This document shows, one piece after another, positions 25,020-38,560 of a stretch of 64,000 nucleotides of DNA (position 1 is its first letter; the number at the start of each line of letters is the position of its first letter). Source of the DNA: Malachius bipustulatus (Eukaryota; Arthropoda; Insecta; Coleoptera; Melyridae). The translations under genes were made by a program, and so were the position numbers. Under the pieces are notes generated by a model. It did no database searches, was not told the origin of the DNA, and saw only the letters and a program-made list of their open reading frames with translations. The DNA is taken from NCBI GenBank assembly GCA_910589415.1, contig OU342635.1, positions 40,884,929 to 40,948,928 of the forward strand, written 5' to 3'.

Positions 25020-27290
25020 AATCTCAAAAACTGTTGAGAAAAAAAAATTACCCAGTGGCGTGAAAATTGGGGAGTAAAAATTCGGAGCCCTATTTAGCGT
25101 ACGTTGGTTCAAATTACACGCAGATAATATTATTGCTCTGTCATTAGACAAATTAATAGAAAAACGGAGCAAAAAATTTCATAAAAAAATGTTGAGAGTC
25201 TTTTTGAAGCTATACAAGAAAATGTATTTTTTTTAACATGTAATGTTTGAGAAATTTTTGGGATTTAGATTTTAATTCAATTGCCATATAGGTTCCTTTT
25301 ACAGAACGAATTAGAAAAACTTCGCACAGTATGTGAGGTGAAACTGAAGACATGGACGGTACCGTTTCGTCCTTATTTGGACTCATCAGCTGTCCCATCT
25401 GTCAGGGACACACTACATACTATGCGAAAGCTTGCGGAACTAATATTTAGTCTTAACTGGTGTTCGATATAGTTGTAGTGACTAGGAATTATGGAATTTT
25501 ATTATTATTATTATTATTTTTATATGCCCCGAGATCTATCTCTCCCTATGAAATCGCTAAAAACTGCCATCAGATACCCTGAACACATCCGACTCCGGAA
25601 TGATTACATCCAGCCCTGGGATTTTTAGTTTATCTGCGCTCTCTCTTCTAGTTGAGGGAACAAAAGCTGATAATATTTTTTTCCTCATCTCCACTCGTAA
25701 GTGCCTATGAGGGGAGGGGTGTCCTCAATAAAATCACCTAATTCGGGATTGGAAAAATGAGCTGGTCCAGCTGATTAAGAAATGAGCTCACCTAACTCGA
25801 TGTTAACCTGGGCTACAAACGAGCTAAAGCAGTTATGGGCTTTCCAGAAAATGAACAAACCTGCTTTCTGGTAATAAGATTTTATGCAATAAGAAAAACT
25901 GAAACAATTGGAACTATAAAGATCTTTCTGAACATGAATTATTGATCATCAGCTTTCTGAAGAAAAAAAAACCTGAAAGAAATTAATGGAAACTGTCCAT
26001 GTTAGCGTCTAAATTCCTGCACCATGACCGAAAAAAGCCTGAAAAAATTCTGAAAGATCACTTTTTTCACTAATAACGAAAGTTGCATTTCGAGATGCAT
26101 CTTATTTATCGAAGTAGGCATCTCAATAAAATCCACTTACACATGCAGTAACAATTTCTCGAGGCGCCATTAAAGAGCAAAGACTCCATTAAACTGACTA
26201 AGAACTATAATAAACTTTTTCTGTTCACATCTAGAATGGAATTCAGTCTAGTCTATGACAAACTTACAAGGAGCAACGACAATAATAATATTAATGGTAA
26301 AATAAAGTAATAAACGACGTGCCGAAGAGGAGAAAGCCCGTGTCGGTGACTCAGAACCGGGATATGACGCCCAGAACAATGATGCAAATCAACGGAATTC
26401 CTCGTGGACAGTGAGTGAATCACCATCATGCATCCGCGGTCAAGTCGCTGCATGGTAACAGGGTAATAACTGTGTTCTTGTTCTTCGCGGTTGATAAACG
26501 TTCAAGCTGCAGCTCCAGCTGGTTCTAAAGTTCAACAGAATACGAAAAACTCCATTTCTAATTAAACTTCTCTCATGGCTGGATTCTAAACATAAAATTA
26601 TCTTCGAAATGGACATTTGACATAATCATTTTAGGGTAAAGTGAAGACCTGTAATACCTGATTTTTTTGGTTGTTAGGTACCTACTAATTTGACGAGTAG
26701 TTTAATTTACCCTACTATACTCTCCTGATGTTATTCCCTATTCGTGGAATAACTGTTAATTAGATAAATTAGCTCATGCTCTATTTCGAGAGAAACGTAG
26801 GAAACGGGAATCTCCAAAACAGGCTCACGTACAGTGTCAGTGCAGTGACGTATGCGATCTGGATCCTCTGCAAACAAACAATTGCGTGGGCGAATTCCAA
26901 TGGGATGACTTATTAATCGATTTTACCGTTGCTTCCGCGAATAATCGCGAATGTAAATATTTTCATCACGACACGGCCCGTCTATTTTTAGCTCTAGCGC
27001 CGCCCATTGCTGGAAATATTCGCAGACTTTACCGTCCATTAATTATTATTAAACTTCAATCGGTCTTTCTACTTTTAAATACTCATTGTTTGCAATGGCT
27101 ACGTGGGCGGTTTAAAAAATTACCAGACAACGCAATGTTGTCAGATACGTTCGCGTGTACGTTTGGTTGAAACGATTAATCGTCACGACACAGCTCACGA
27201 TCTCCGCACCGGACTTATTTGACATATTTTAATGTATACCGTTTGAATTGTTGTTGGTTGTCCTTTTCTTTCAAAAACAAAAAGTTCAAT
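25020..27290. other. Intron sequence without recognised gene
   Basis: An (ATT)n run lies at about 25498-25519. Open frames near 25281-25472 and 26886-27170 show no recognisable domain. The latter lies in moderately GC-richer DNA (26860-27180) that could be conserved non-coding sequence. Confidence 0.3.
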
Positions 27291-27296
27291 TGTCAA

Positions 27297-28160
27297 AATC
27301 AAATATCTTTGACGATAAACGAAATAAATAGAAGAGAAACTGTCAGCAAGCGCTTAATAGTGACGTAGTGACGACCACGTGAAAGTTGGATTGAAATCAC
27401 AACTATTGTGACGTTTACTATTTAGTAGCTGAGCACTAGGCTGATATGAAATATTTTGATAGTTTGATGGTTGATGTCTAAATTTAACTGTCAAATTGAA
27501 ATATCTTTAAAGACAAAGCAAAATAAATAGAAAAAAGTCAAGCAAGCTATTAGTGACGAACACGTGAAAAGGTGGGTTGAAACAATCGCGACGTTACTAT
27601 TTGGTAGCTGCGCACTGGGCCGATATGAAGTATTTTGATAGTTTGACGGTTGGCGTTTAAATTTAACTGTCAAATAAAAATATCTTTGATGACAGAGCAA
27701 ACGAATAAGAAAAAAAACTGCCAAGCAAACTATTAAGAGTGACGATTATATCGGTTACAATAGCCAAGCTGCTAGAGTTTCGGTCAAACGATCTCTAAAG
27801 TGCAGCATGACTTTTCTTGGTCAGTACTTAGATGGGTGACCAATTATAGTGGTAAATAAAAAAGTTCCGTGGCCGATCGTGCTCCGGGAGGTACGTTAAA
27901 AAGGGGGTCCCGGCTGCTTCACAGCAGTCGTTAAGTTACGTCAGAGGCCCTTGAGGCTACTTGAAAACTTCTGACACTTGGGCTTTACCACAGCCATAAG
28001 ATATTTATTTATTTTTTTTTTAGAGTGACGATCACGTGAAAAGGCGAGTTGAAACAATCGTGACGTTACTATTATTTAGTAGCTGCCACGGTGTATAGCT
28101 GCGCACTGCGTTGATTTGCAGTATTTTTATAGTTTGTCGTTTGAATTTAACTGTCAAATT
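27297..28160 (+). repeat. Three tandem copies of a roughly 190-bp unit, the third split by a SINE
   Basis: Each copy contains AGTGACGA(C/A)CACGTGAAA, TTGAAA(T)CA, GTGACGTT(T)ACTATT, GTAGCTG(A/C)GCACT, ATATTTTGATAGTTTG and AATTTAACTGTCAAAT. Copies begin near 27350, 27545 and 27733. The last is interrupted at 27747-28021. Confidence 0.85.
27747..28021 (+). mobile_element. 5S rRNA-derived SINE (SINE3-like)
   Basis: The head contains GGTCAGTACTTAGATGGGTGACC, almost the 5S rRNA internal control region, preceded by CGATCTCTAAAGTGCAGCA (5S: CGATCACCGAAGTTAAGCA). The body continues to a T-rich tail. An 11-bp duplication AGAGTGACGAT flanks it (27736-27746 and 28022-28032). Uninterrupted neighbouring tandem units show the empty target sequence. 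In the family, transcription is by pol III from the 5S-type promoter and mobilisation is by a LINE. Confidence 0.85.
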
Positions 28161-31100
28161 TGAATATTTTCGTTTAATCAAAATGGAAAAACATTTGCAA
28201 GGTGCAACGATGGGGAAAACGGTAACACTGCAGAAACGATCATAGGTGTCGTTACTGATGATTTCAATGTTTGACCAAGACGATGTCTATAAACTGATCA
28301 GATCCGACACTTTTCCAACCCCTTCGTTAAAACTTTTCAACCGCTTCATAAAAAAATACGATAACAATAAAAAATAAGCCAGTAAAATAAAACAGTAAAA
28401 TGATAAGAAATTCTGCAACAAAGTTTCACCGACTCCCGATTTACTGTCTGGTGCTCTTTTCTTATATCGTTATTTTATAGCAGTCGTTGTCCTCGAATAA
28501 TGTTAAGATAACGTAGACTCCGGTAATAGTGCAGGATCGAGTACTTGCGAGAAGTGCATTCCGGACGGTCGATATCACTGTCTGATCTCTCGTCCTTAGA
28601 GGAAACGGAGCGACATTATCTGATCCTACAGGATAGCTGCAGAAGTAAAAAAAAAACACTGGAATATTGAAAAGTGTTTTGGACAAAAATGTGTTCCTGA
28701 AATTGCAACGGTTTCTTTAGTATCTAGTTTCAGACGTATCTCTCGGGTTTCAGTATATACGTCAAACATCAAAAAGATCTCTCAGACCAAGTCTTTTGAG
28801 AATTGCGGTAAATTCTCCTTTGAAAATTTATAAATAAACTATAAAAAGATCGTCGAGGATAGTCCAATCATGATGACTCGAGAACTTAACGTTCAACATA
28901 ACGAAATTCCCTTCAAAGTAAGGTTATGAATCCAAATTGATTTTCTTACATCACAATGATCATAAATTGAACGTCATTGTATGCGTATAAGCAGAAAGTC
29001 GCCCTATAAAATTCAATCCTTTCCGCGAAGTAATTCATCTATTTATGACACGTCTGTCATTTGTCAATTTATTGCGGAAGTTCACAATAAATAGGATACC
29101 ACCTGCATAAAATCTCCCCACAAATCATAGGCTTTGTTATTTTTCATATTTTCTTGTAAGGATAGTACTCTCACTTGCGTCTTTATAGTTTTATGTGTAC
29201 ATGCAGAAGAGTGCTAAGGCGATAAAACAACAACAAGAATAAGAACGTTATTAAAAAACGACTGCTGCTGTCTACTTATCCGAGCCCGAAAATTTCGCTG
29301 GGATAAACAAGATGAACCATTCATAACAGTCACAACAATCTCTTCGTTCCCGAGTTCCCCACCGATATATTTCCATTAAGGCGGACGGCCAAGCATAGTA
29401 TGTAATCCCATTTTCATGCAAAGTAGTTGCCACTTTTCATTTCAAGAGGTGACCATTATATTATTGCGCTTTCAGACTTTGCATCATCTCCGTTTAATTA
29501 AAATTCCCGACGGCGCATAAAATCGGCCGGGACAGACGTCCACAGTCATAAAAGCTGAACATTTTCGACAATTTATCGTTTTTACGACGCGAAACAATAT
29601 CGTAAAACGGGCCGAGTTGAAGTCACGTGTGTGCATGTTCTTCGCCGTCCGGGATTGCTCATGCTCTCGACACGGGCGTATTTAATGGCGTTTTCGGGAG
29701 GTTGGCTGGGGGTAGACGGGTCTTGGAGAGATCTATCATTCTCCGTATTTGCATAAAGACAAAGGACGACGTTCCTTTGCTGCCGCTGCCGCGTCCTTTC
29801 GACGTTACAAGACGAGTCTGTCGTTTTTGTTTCTATGCCACTCATTGTTCATCCGCAACATACCACCCCTCCCCCGCCCAAGGGGTTAAGAAGAGCCTGA
29901 TTAGAGCTGGGATCTTCTTAGAAGATTTTTCTATTAAGTAGGTACATATATAAACTCTATTTTTCTAGAAGATGTTTTCTAGAACATTTCTGTCACTTGT
30001 CAAATTGTCAGGAATACAAAACACAACAAAATATCAAGTCGAGACTCTTTTGTTTTAATATTCAGCTCTGATGATGGTTCTTTTCTAGTATCAGAAATAA
30101 GTTATTTCGTGCAAGAGGTAACTTTTAAAAAGTCGGAATTAGTTCTTCTATTTATGAAACTTCTGTCACTTGTCAAATTGTCTACAATGCTAGTACAAAA
30201 AAAAAACGATAAATTCAAAAAAATGCAGCCCATTTGAGCAAATTGCGCCCAATGCAGCATATTTGAGAAAAAAGGAATCAAAAAAAAAAAAATCTGGAGC
30301 ATTTTTATTTAAATTTGTTAAAAATGGTAATATTCAGCTCTGCTGATGGTTTCTTTTAAAGTACCAGAAACTTGTTCATGTGATTATGATTTTTAAAATT
30401 TGCAAAGCACTAGGAAGCTACTTATCCTGGAAATTTCGATGATTTTCCTTTCGGCTATTACCTCTTAATAAGTCTCGGTTTTCCATTAATAATTTATATC
30501 GTCAGGCTTATCCAGTGTCTATATCGATCTCGCTACACCCAAATAACAGGGAAATATCCTGCAATCACCGTGAGGATTGGGAAACCCAAAGGTATAGGCA
30601 ACTTTTCCGGAAACGAACCACAATCCTGGTCTTTACGGCGGCAGTTAAAATCAATTTGCAATGCTTATTTTACGACTTTATACGAAGCAGAAATCCACTT
30701 TGAGGTGCAAAAGTCTGGAGAAGGGCGCCGGTTTCACTCAACACATTCAACCCTGATGCACGTTCCGTTCGTATCTTGCGGCATCATCGGGAATTCGTCG
30801 AGACGTAAGAATTGCCCGTCTGGATCGAGAGTCTAGACGTCGAGATTGACTTGGACCGGGGAGGTAAATGCCTATATTTTTGAAGGTCCCTATAAAGGTT
30901 GTGTGTTCTCCTTATCATATTCGGTCGGTTGCTAGTGCTACGGAAAATTTTTGAAACCTTGTGATTATGAAACTTCCGATCGATAATATCGGACGAATGG
31001 AAGGAATGTGAGGAAAGGTTATCAGAAATAACGCGCTTTCGACACGTGAACGTGAGAAATTTAGGATCACAGCTCCATTCGGGAGAGAAGAATGTGGCCG

Positions 31101-32175
31101 TGATGGCTCTCTCAAATTTTATTAATGGTGCAAAAATAAACTTTGGCTAATGTAAAATCGTCTGGGAATTTTATGTTTACATGACATCATCTAAAACGTC
31201 GTAGACAAAACAAACCGGGATCCAGGAGTTCTCTGGTCGGTCGCTCCCGTGTTGAAATAATTATTGTCACAGACGATAATAATAATTAATTCACATCAGC
31301 TTTAAACCGCTTATTGGTCAGGAGAACAAAAGTGAACCGAATTTGTTACTAGTTTTCTCTAGAATGATATAGAGTGTTCCATAATATTGTACCTATCTAA
31401 AAGTATATTATCTGGATTCTCGAGAGAACATTTTTTATAATATATCATGTGGTATATTTTTGGGCAGTAAGTAGAAATAATAATTATGAGACGCCCTTGT
31501 GTATTATACAGGATTGTCTATAGAGTGTATTTATACACAACAGGGTGTAATCAATTGTCAATGCAAAACAATTCAAAGGAGGAATTCTCCTTGAGGGATC
31601 TCCTGTCAAATTTTCTCCCAACATCCATCCTCTCTCGCTAATGATCGACAATTCCTACCCTTTCGCTAGGATCTTTCAGAAATAATTGGAGGTAGGTAGA
31701 TTGATAGTAATTGGTAGATTTATACGTAATTGGGGTTAGAAATATTTGCTAATTAAAAACAGTTCATGGAACTTCATTATCAGGCATTAAAGGTAGGTAG
31801 GTACCTAACGCAATTCTTGTCAAGGGATAATTTTAAGGTGTTTATTTCACCTTTTTGCTCACTTGGTAAGCAAAAACAGCAAAAACTTACGTCTTGGCTG
31901 TCATTAAGTCTTATACGTTTCCAAAATTGATTTTAGTCGATTGAAATTTCTTGAAGGTAAACTATCTTGGATTTCACATAACTTTGTGTTAGTTTCTATC
32001 ACTGACTACCATTTGTATTTCTAGAAGGAAACACGGAAGACATAAGATGATAAAAATAACTTCAAGAGTCTTTAAAAATTAACGCACGTACTCAATTAAG
32101 TACTAATAGTAACAGGAAGTTCAATATCGTTCTTTGATTTCCCGTAAACGGAAAAGACACTTATCCAGACCTATA
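28160..32175. other. Intron sequence, few recognisable features
   Basis: A short repeat (TCTGTCACTTGTCAAATTGTC, with ATTCAGCTCTG(A)TGATGGTT) occurs twice between 29985 and 30350. A CpG-richer segment lies at 29570-29870. TAGAGTGTTCCATAATATTGTACC near 31373 and ACAGGGTGTAATC near 31541 resemble DNA-element ends but were not paired. Confidence 0.35.
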
Positions 32176-32728
32176 CAGGGTGTCCAGGTATGAGTGTAAG
32201 AGCTATACACGTGGCGACCTTCCTTGGACTATTTTGAATAAAAAATCTTAATACAATAATGTTCTAAACCTCTTCACGGTGCCACACGAGGTCATCAAAG
32301 TTAGAAATTCTGGGTCACAAATATGCATATTATTGAACTTCTGTTTCCTTTTGCAGTTGCGGTTAACATTTTCAAAGACTTTTGCAAAGTCTTATTTCAT
32401 TTAATTTTCGTAACAGTGCAATTATTCACTTTTTTAACATTTCCTAATTTTTTTTTTTAGAAATGTTAAAAAAGTTAATAATTGCACTGTTACGAAAATT
32501 AAATGAAATAAGACTTTGCAAAAGTCTTTGAAAATGTTAACCGTAACTGCAAAAGGAAACAGAAGTTCAATAATATGCATATTTGTGACCCAGAATTTCT
32601 AACTTTGATGACCTCCTGTGGCACCGTGAAGACGTTTAGAAGAGCATTATTGTATTAAGATTTTTTACTCAAAATAGTCCAAGGAAGGTCGCCACGTGTA
32701 GCTCTTACACTCATACCTGGACACCTTG
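32176..32728. mobile_element. Palindromic element, 553 bp
   Basis: The ends CAGGGTGTCCAGGTATGAG and CTCATACCTGGACACCTTG are inverted, flanked by TATA/TA. The arms of about 265 bp are nearly identical, folding back at about 32430-32475 around a poly-T spacer. No coding capacity. Confidence 0.9.
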
Positions 32729-32729
32729 T

Positions 32730-35640
32730 ATAATCAGCATGGTGAAGACATTTAGGTACTCATATCATATCGAAATGCAATTTTGTCGTAATTAATCGAG
32801 ATTTAAAAAAAGGTAATTTTGGGGGAAACAACTTCAAATTACCTTCAAAACATGCGATGAAAGTATTATTGGGGAGGACCGAAATACCTCAGGATAAAAA
32901 CTGAAATGCAGAACTCAATTTAATGTTATTATGATTTACAATGTCAATGATTAGTACTTCGCACGCTTCTTGCCTGATGTCTCGTTGCCCGCGCCCATCT
33001 AAAAATTTCTAGGTTTCTCGCGTCGCGTTTTCTTCATTTCAGCAAATAAAAACGCCGAATCATCGACATTACCTAGGGACATTGCCTAGTAAGGAACTTC
33101 TATCATTACTATCCTAGATTTAACTTCAGGTTTGTTACCTTCGGTCAATGATATGAATTTTCGCGCCTCAAATGCGCGACTATTATCACGTGATCTCTCC
33201 GGGTTGCGCCTTTCGGAACCGTCCCTTCACGTTGAACAAAAACGTTGAAGTTACACAGGATATTTTCGATAAAAAAGTCGTTGAGATTCATTTCTACTTT
33301 ACCCTGAGAAAAAATGTCTCTTTCATTTTTTTATTAATTTAAGGTAGGTAGGTACACATAAATAAACTTTAATAACGCACTAAGGCGTTACACCCCTATA
33401 CAGAGCGTTTTTCATCTTTTTCGCCATTGGGATCTTGGTAAGTAATGTCAGAGATACAGGGTGGGTTAAATTGGAGAAAAGTTGCGACAAACTGGAAAAA
33501 AAAACTGAAAAATCGAGTTTTATTATTTTCGCAATATTTTTTTTATCATTGGGAATAAAAAAAAATATTTTTGTAGATTGCAGAAGGCATCCATATTAAC
33601 ATTTAAAAAAATGTCAAAGCCGACTAGATCCCAGAGTTTTCATAGTACTTTTTTTTTCTTATGGCCGCCATCTTGTTTTTTGTTTCCGTTCAATTGGATG
33701 ATTATTGGGTTGCCTAATTTTTACCCAATAAGACTTGTGAATAGAATTCGAAATTCAAGTAGATATGCATTAAGAAATTGCCACCCAAAACCGCAATAAT
33801 TTGAGCATCCTCATCGTAGTTATAGAGATATCCTCACCTACCCCAGCCCTAATTATTGGTACTGTAAGTACACACACTTTCCCATATTTTATTATACCCG
33901 CAATCCGCATATACACGAATTTTTTTTTTATCCAAGCAAATTAGATTCTATTATCCCAAATGTATATAACTACCCCTATAATACAATAATGATAAATCGT
34001 GCAAAATTACGAAGTTGGGGGGTCATCAGACGTCGTTATACAGATTGGGGGTTGATCGGCACGATGATTAGACAACGCCGCTCTCGTCTAGAAGGACATC
34101 ATACACATACAGGGACATCAAACACGCAACGCACCCTCTTCGTTTCATTTCAAGCAGTCCGTCTGCACCCTGCAATCAACATCTGCATATGAGGGCGGTG
34201 GAAGGGGTGCGAGGAGAGTACGAGTCTGTCGCCTTGGAGGCGGCCGGGCCGCCGACCGCCCCCTCCCCGCCGTCACTTCATCGGATCTGCGATAATCTGA
34301 ATTCGAGCGCGACAAATTAAACCTAACGACATAGACATAGACGGTCGTAAAACGTATAAATTCGAGGACGTCATGTATATGCATGCAGACGTCGTAGGTA
34401 GGTAATACCTGCTTGAAATGTACCGACAGAATCTGCCGCTTCGTTAGTTAGAGTGGAAGCAGATTGATGGCTAGCGTTGTAAATTTCCGTTAAAATATTG
34501 TTACGTTTTAAATAAGCAAATTGTAATAAGTTAGCTATTAGGTACATATGTAGTAAGTCTCTTTCTTGTGTATCTGTCCGTCTGTCTGCACAAAATTTGC
34601 AATCAATTTTAAACTAACTCTCCGAAGAGCTAAAGACTTGAAACGTTAAACATAGCTCAAAACTGGATAACAAAGTTTTACAAAAATACTAACTCGCTTT
34701 CTTGTCTCTCCATTTATCTGGGAGCAAAAATTTTCGAAAATAGGGGGTGTAGCTATGTCACTGCTACAAGTAGACACTAGACGTAACGCTTGTTAGTAAT
34801 AACTAATAAATTAAGCTGTCCAACAGCTTTCGAGGCATTAAAATCTTGTAGTAAATATGTACAACACAAAGAATGTTCCTTAATAGTCGTCATTACGCAA
34901 TTTACGCACTAAATGAAAGAAACTCAAGTGAGCGAAACCGAGAGTGAAGTTAAAGCGAATAAACCGCGGACTCGCACCAACGTTCACCGTCACCGTTCTA
35001 TGCGAACGAACGTAACGTACGGTACGGACGGCGTCTCCTGCAATTTCAGGAATTTCCGGTTGCAGGATGCGTCTCTCTCGACTCGTGTTACTAAGCCATT
35101 GTGCAAACCGAGTCCCGATATGGTAAGGCATCCGATGATTCATGCTCTAGCTAGGCAATCACCTCCAGAAGACAGCTACAACTCTGCCCGTTTAGTAGAA
35201 AACTCTCTTGTTTTTTTTTTCTGAGCAAGCATTCCGGGCATTCTTCAACTTTTTCAGGATTTCGCTTCATGGAGGTAGGTTTCTTTGCCGTACGACCAGC
35301 GATGAGATCGCATAATCAAATGCAGGCGTTCCAGGAAGTATCACTGCTTGCTTTTATTATCCCATTATAAATTACTAAATAATTGAAATATTTGCGCGTC
35401 CAAGTAATATCGCAGCAGCGGACTAGTCGATAGATTGGATATGATCGAAACGGTTGATCGGCGATAATAAAAACCAAATTCCAAATACAAGTAAGTCTTC
35501 CAATATCTACTAATGTACAGGCCAAAAATAGTTCTTGAAAAAGAGACGCATAAATTAGTGGACTTTTATGCGGTGATTCAACTGTGAATACTATCGCCAT
35601 TTTGGAAATTAGGTTGCTGAAAATTTTCAAAGTCATATCT
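32730..35640. other. Intron sequence without recognised gene
   Basis: ACAGGGTGGGTTAAATTGG near 33458 looks like one end of a further DNA element. A CpG-rich patch lies at 34190-34320. No partner end, RNA gene or protein match was recognised. Confidence 0.3.
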
Positions 35641-37680
35641 TGTTAGTGTAGTTTGATACCTACTCTAAAAATTTCACTTCAATTGCTTTAAAAATGCGCT
35701 CATAAATGGATATAAAAATTTAGCAATTAATACCCTGTTCCTACCCACGCCACTGGCTTATTAAGGGATTTTTTTTAGATTTACACTTGCGTAAAGAAAG
35801 TTCGTGTAAAACGTTTCTGCCGTCCTGTTAATTTAATTTCTAAGCTTTTTCTATCTCGCATAAACAGAGGTTAAAAAATACAAATTGCACGAAAATTCAA
35901 ATGGCCGCCATTTTAAAACAGCTCTAACGATTTTGCTCAAATGCAACATCAGACCACTCCTTGTGAATATCTTACTCCCATAAAAAAAAATTTCCTAGAT
36001 TGAAAATGCAGCCTGGAATAGTACCGCAAAAACGTTTATTTTTCGCACTTTGAAAGAGCACCCTGTAGTAGAAGTCATGCAATTTTTGGAAACTTTTTCA
36101 ACGAAAATTAAAAGTCACTCATAAATTCTACAAGATTGTAAAATTTCGAGTAGTAATTTTGAAAGATAAAGCTACAGAGATGTGGTGAAAATCACAATAA
36201 GTTTGAAATTTTAGAAAAATAATCGCTTTAAAATTTTTTAATATCTCCGCCATTTTAATAATTTGCTTAATAATTAATTAATATAGGGGTGTCTACTCTA
36301 AAAACTTCAGATCGATTCTTTCAAAAATGTGCTCATAAATGGTAACAGAATGCTACCAATTATTTTTCCCCTTTTACTACACACGCCACTGGTTACTTAA
36401 AAAAAAGTAATTTTTTCCACTAATGTAAAGTTCGAAAAATGTATTAGCAATTTTGACGAAGATTTCAAATGGCCGCCGTTTTGAAACGGCTCGACCGATT
36501 TTGGTGAAATGATATACCTACATCAGACCACTCCTTATGGTCTGATAAAGATTGGAAAGGTTCTCAAACCTTTCTCAAACATTTCCGTAACCTTTTGCCA
36601 AATCTTTCCCAAACCTTACCGAAACATTTCCCTAACCTTTCCCAAACCTTCGATACACCTTTTCTAAGCCTTTCCCTAACCTTTTTTAAACCTTTCCGTA
36701 ACTTTTTTCCAAACCTTCCCCAAAACTTCAATACACCATTTCCTAACCTTCAATCCATTTTTCCCTAACCCTACCAAAACCTTTCCCCAACGTCTCCCAA
36801 ACCTTTCCATCTTACTTACTCTCATAACAAAAATTATTTCCTAGATTGAGAACTGCGGCCTGAGATGGTGTCACAAAAACGTTTTTATTTTTGGCACTTT
36901 GAAAGGACACCCTGTAAAACTCCTGCGATTTTAGGAAACTTTTGCAACGAAATTTAAAAGTCCCCCATAAGTTCTATTTCCCCCATAATTTCGCGTAGTA
37001 ATTTTGAAAGATAAAGCTACAGGGACGTGGTGTAAATCAAAAGTTTGAAATTAAAAAAAAAAATAAACATTTCATATTAAATTTTTTAACATCTCCGTCA
37101 TTTTAATTATTTGCTTCCTAAAAATTTCACGGCTAAAGGTTATTAGTGTAGTTGTGTGTTTTAAAAATTTCAGATCGATTAATTCAGAAACGTGTTCAAA
37201 AATCATTATAGAAAATTAGCAATTTTCCCTCTTTAACTACCTACGCCACTGGCTTTTTAATAGGAAAAATGAATTATTTTCCCAATAAAATAAGGTTCTA
37301 AAAATACTCATCCATCCATGTTAATTGAGTTTCAAAGTTTTTTCTACATCTGAACAGGCGAAAAATTAATATTTTTTTTCCAAAATTCAAATGGCCGCCA
37401 TTTTGAAACAGCTCTAATGATTTTGCTCAAATGAAATCCCAGACCACTCCTTATTTGGAGTGGTCTGGGATCTTACTCCCACAAAAATTTCAGTCCCTTA
37501 GATTGAAAACTGCGACCTGAAATTAGGGGGGGGGATGTCTTTATTTTAGAATTTTGAAGAAACACCTGTGGAGTAACACCGCGACTTTAGGAAACTTTTT
37601 TAACTAAAATCGAAAGTTCTCCAGTTCTCCTATCTTGAAAGATGAAGCTACAGGGGCGTCTTTAAAATCGAAAAACCCAC
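35640..37680 (+). repeat. Three diverged tandem copies of a roughly 630-bp unit
   Basis: Ordered landmarks recur: ACGCCACTGG (35748, 36376, 37235), AAATGGCCGCC (35900, 36470, 37390), AGACCACTCCTT (35950, 36525, 37440) and CACTTTGAAAG(A/G)(G/A)CACCCTGTA (36050, 36895). The second unit is enlarged by a minisatellite. A dispersed fragment of the same family occurs at 46985-47110. Confidence 0.8.
36555..36810 (+). repeat. CCTTTCCCAAA minisatellite
   Basis: About twenty variants of CCTTTCC(C/G)(A/T)AA(C) run head to tail. The block is expanded inside the second unit of the surrounding array and absent from the other two. Confidence 0.85.
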
Positions 37681-37832
37681 TTTTCGAGAAATAAATAAAT
37701 ATATTTATATAAATAATAATAAAAAAAATTAACTCAGCTGTATGTTGAAAAACAAAGAAGAAAAATAACGGGCTTGTTACGATCGGGCTTTATGGCAGAC
37801 AACAAAACAGAGCTACGCAGAAACCTTCCAAA

Positions 37833-37878
37833 GCCACACGCAGTTGTTTCGGTCTCATTATGACCTCATCAGTGTGGC
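37833..37878 (-). ncRNA. Degenerate type I hammerhead ribozyme
   Basis: On the minus strand the order is GCCACA (stem I), CTGATGA core, GGTC-ATAATGA-GACC (stem II), GAAA, CAACTGCG, TGTGGC (stem I partner). Stems I and II pair fully. The cleavage-site triplet reads GCG instead of a permitted (N)UH, so U16.1 and the cleaved nucleotide are substituted. The motif is very probably an inactive fossil. Its sequence differs from the array at 55649-57412. Confidence 0.55.
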
Positions 37879-38339
37879 ACATCGAAAAGATAACTCCGGA
37901 TGATGATAACCAGTGGCGTATCAAAAAGAAGTAGGGTGTAAAAAAAAAGGTTGTATCACCAGCACCACACCACCACATTATATCACCAAATGTACGTACC
38001 AAATTACAAATCAATACCCCAAAAATGATTTTGCTCATTGATCAAAATGACAAAACAGCATTAAAGTTTCAACTCGAAAAGTGTCTCGAAAACTAATTTC
38101 GTTTATTGTGGGACCCTTCACGCAGTTACTCTAAACATTTGAACACACTGTATAAAAAAATTCCCACACCCGAGTTCAAGTGTCTAATTTTTCAATTAGC
38201 TAAAAGTGCGTTAAGCTAGATAAACTACATCAGTTAGATCGTTATTTTTTAAGTAACTTTCTAAATAAACACCATCCTCCGTCAGGATTAACGCGATTGA
38301 ATCTCCCATTCGGACAAATTTAATTTCTAGACAGACTTT

Positions 38340-38560
38340 CCTTCACCATGACGACCGCGTTCGTTTCCCTTCCTGGATGTATCCTTTTGGCGGCCCTGAG
38401 CGGCAACCCCGTCAGGTGGGCGCGGTCGTCTGCGGCAACTGCCAGACACCGACGACGGGTCGTTGACCCCGACGCGACGGGGGCCGTCCCGGCGACGGCC
38501 GCCCCAAATCACCGCCGTCAGGAGCGCCGGTGTCGCTCGTTGCATCATGCATTCGCGAAT
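38340..38560. other. CpG-rich island in the intron
   Basis: A dense CG block such as GACCCCGACGCGACGGGGGCCG lies in an otherwise AT-rich intron. Long frames are open on both strands at once, which points to base composition rather than coding. Candidate regulatory element or internal promoter. Confidence 0.35.

Noticed and set aside
25281..25472. Possible exon after TTTTACAG at 25300
   Set aside because: An acceptor-like site and 60 open codons, but no donor, homology or neighbouring exon.
30070..30110. CTGATGA...ATCAGAAAT as a hammerhead
   Set aside because: Stem II is only four weak pairs, stem III and the cleavage site cannot be formed, and the second copy of the repeat lacks the core.
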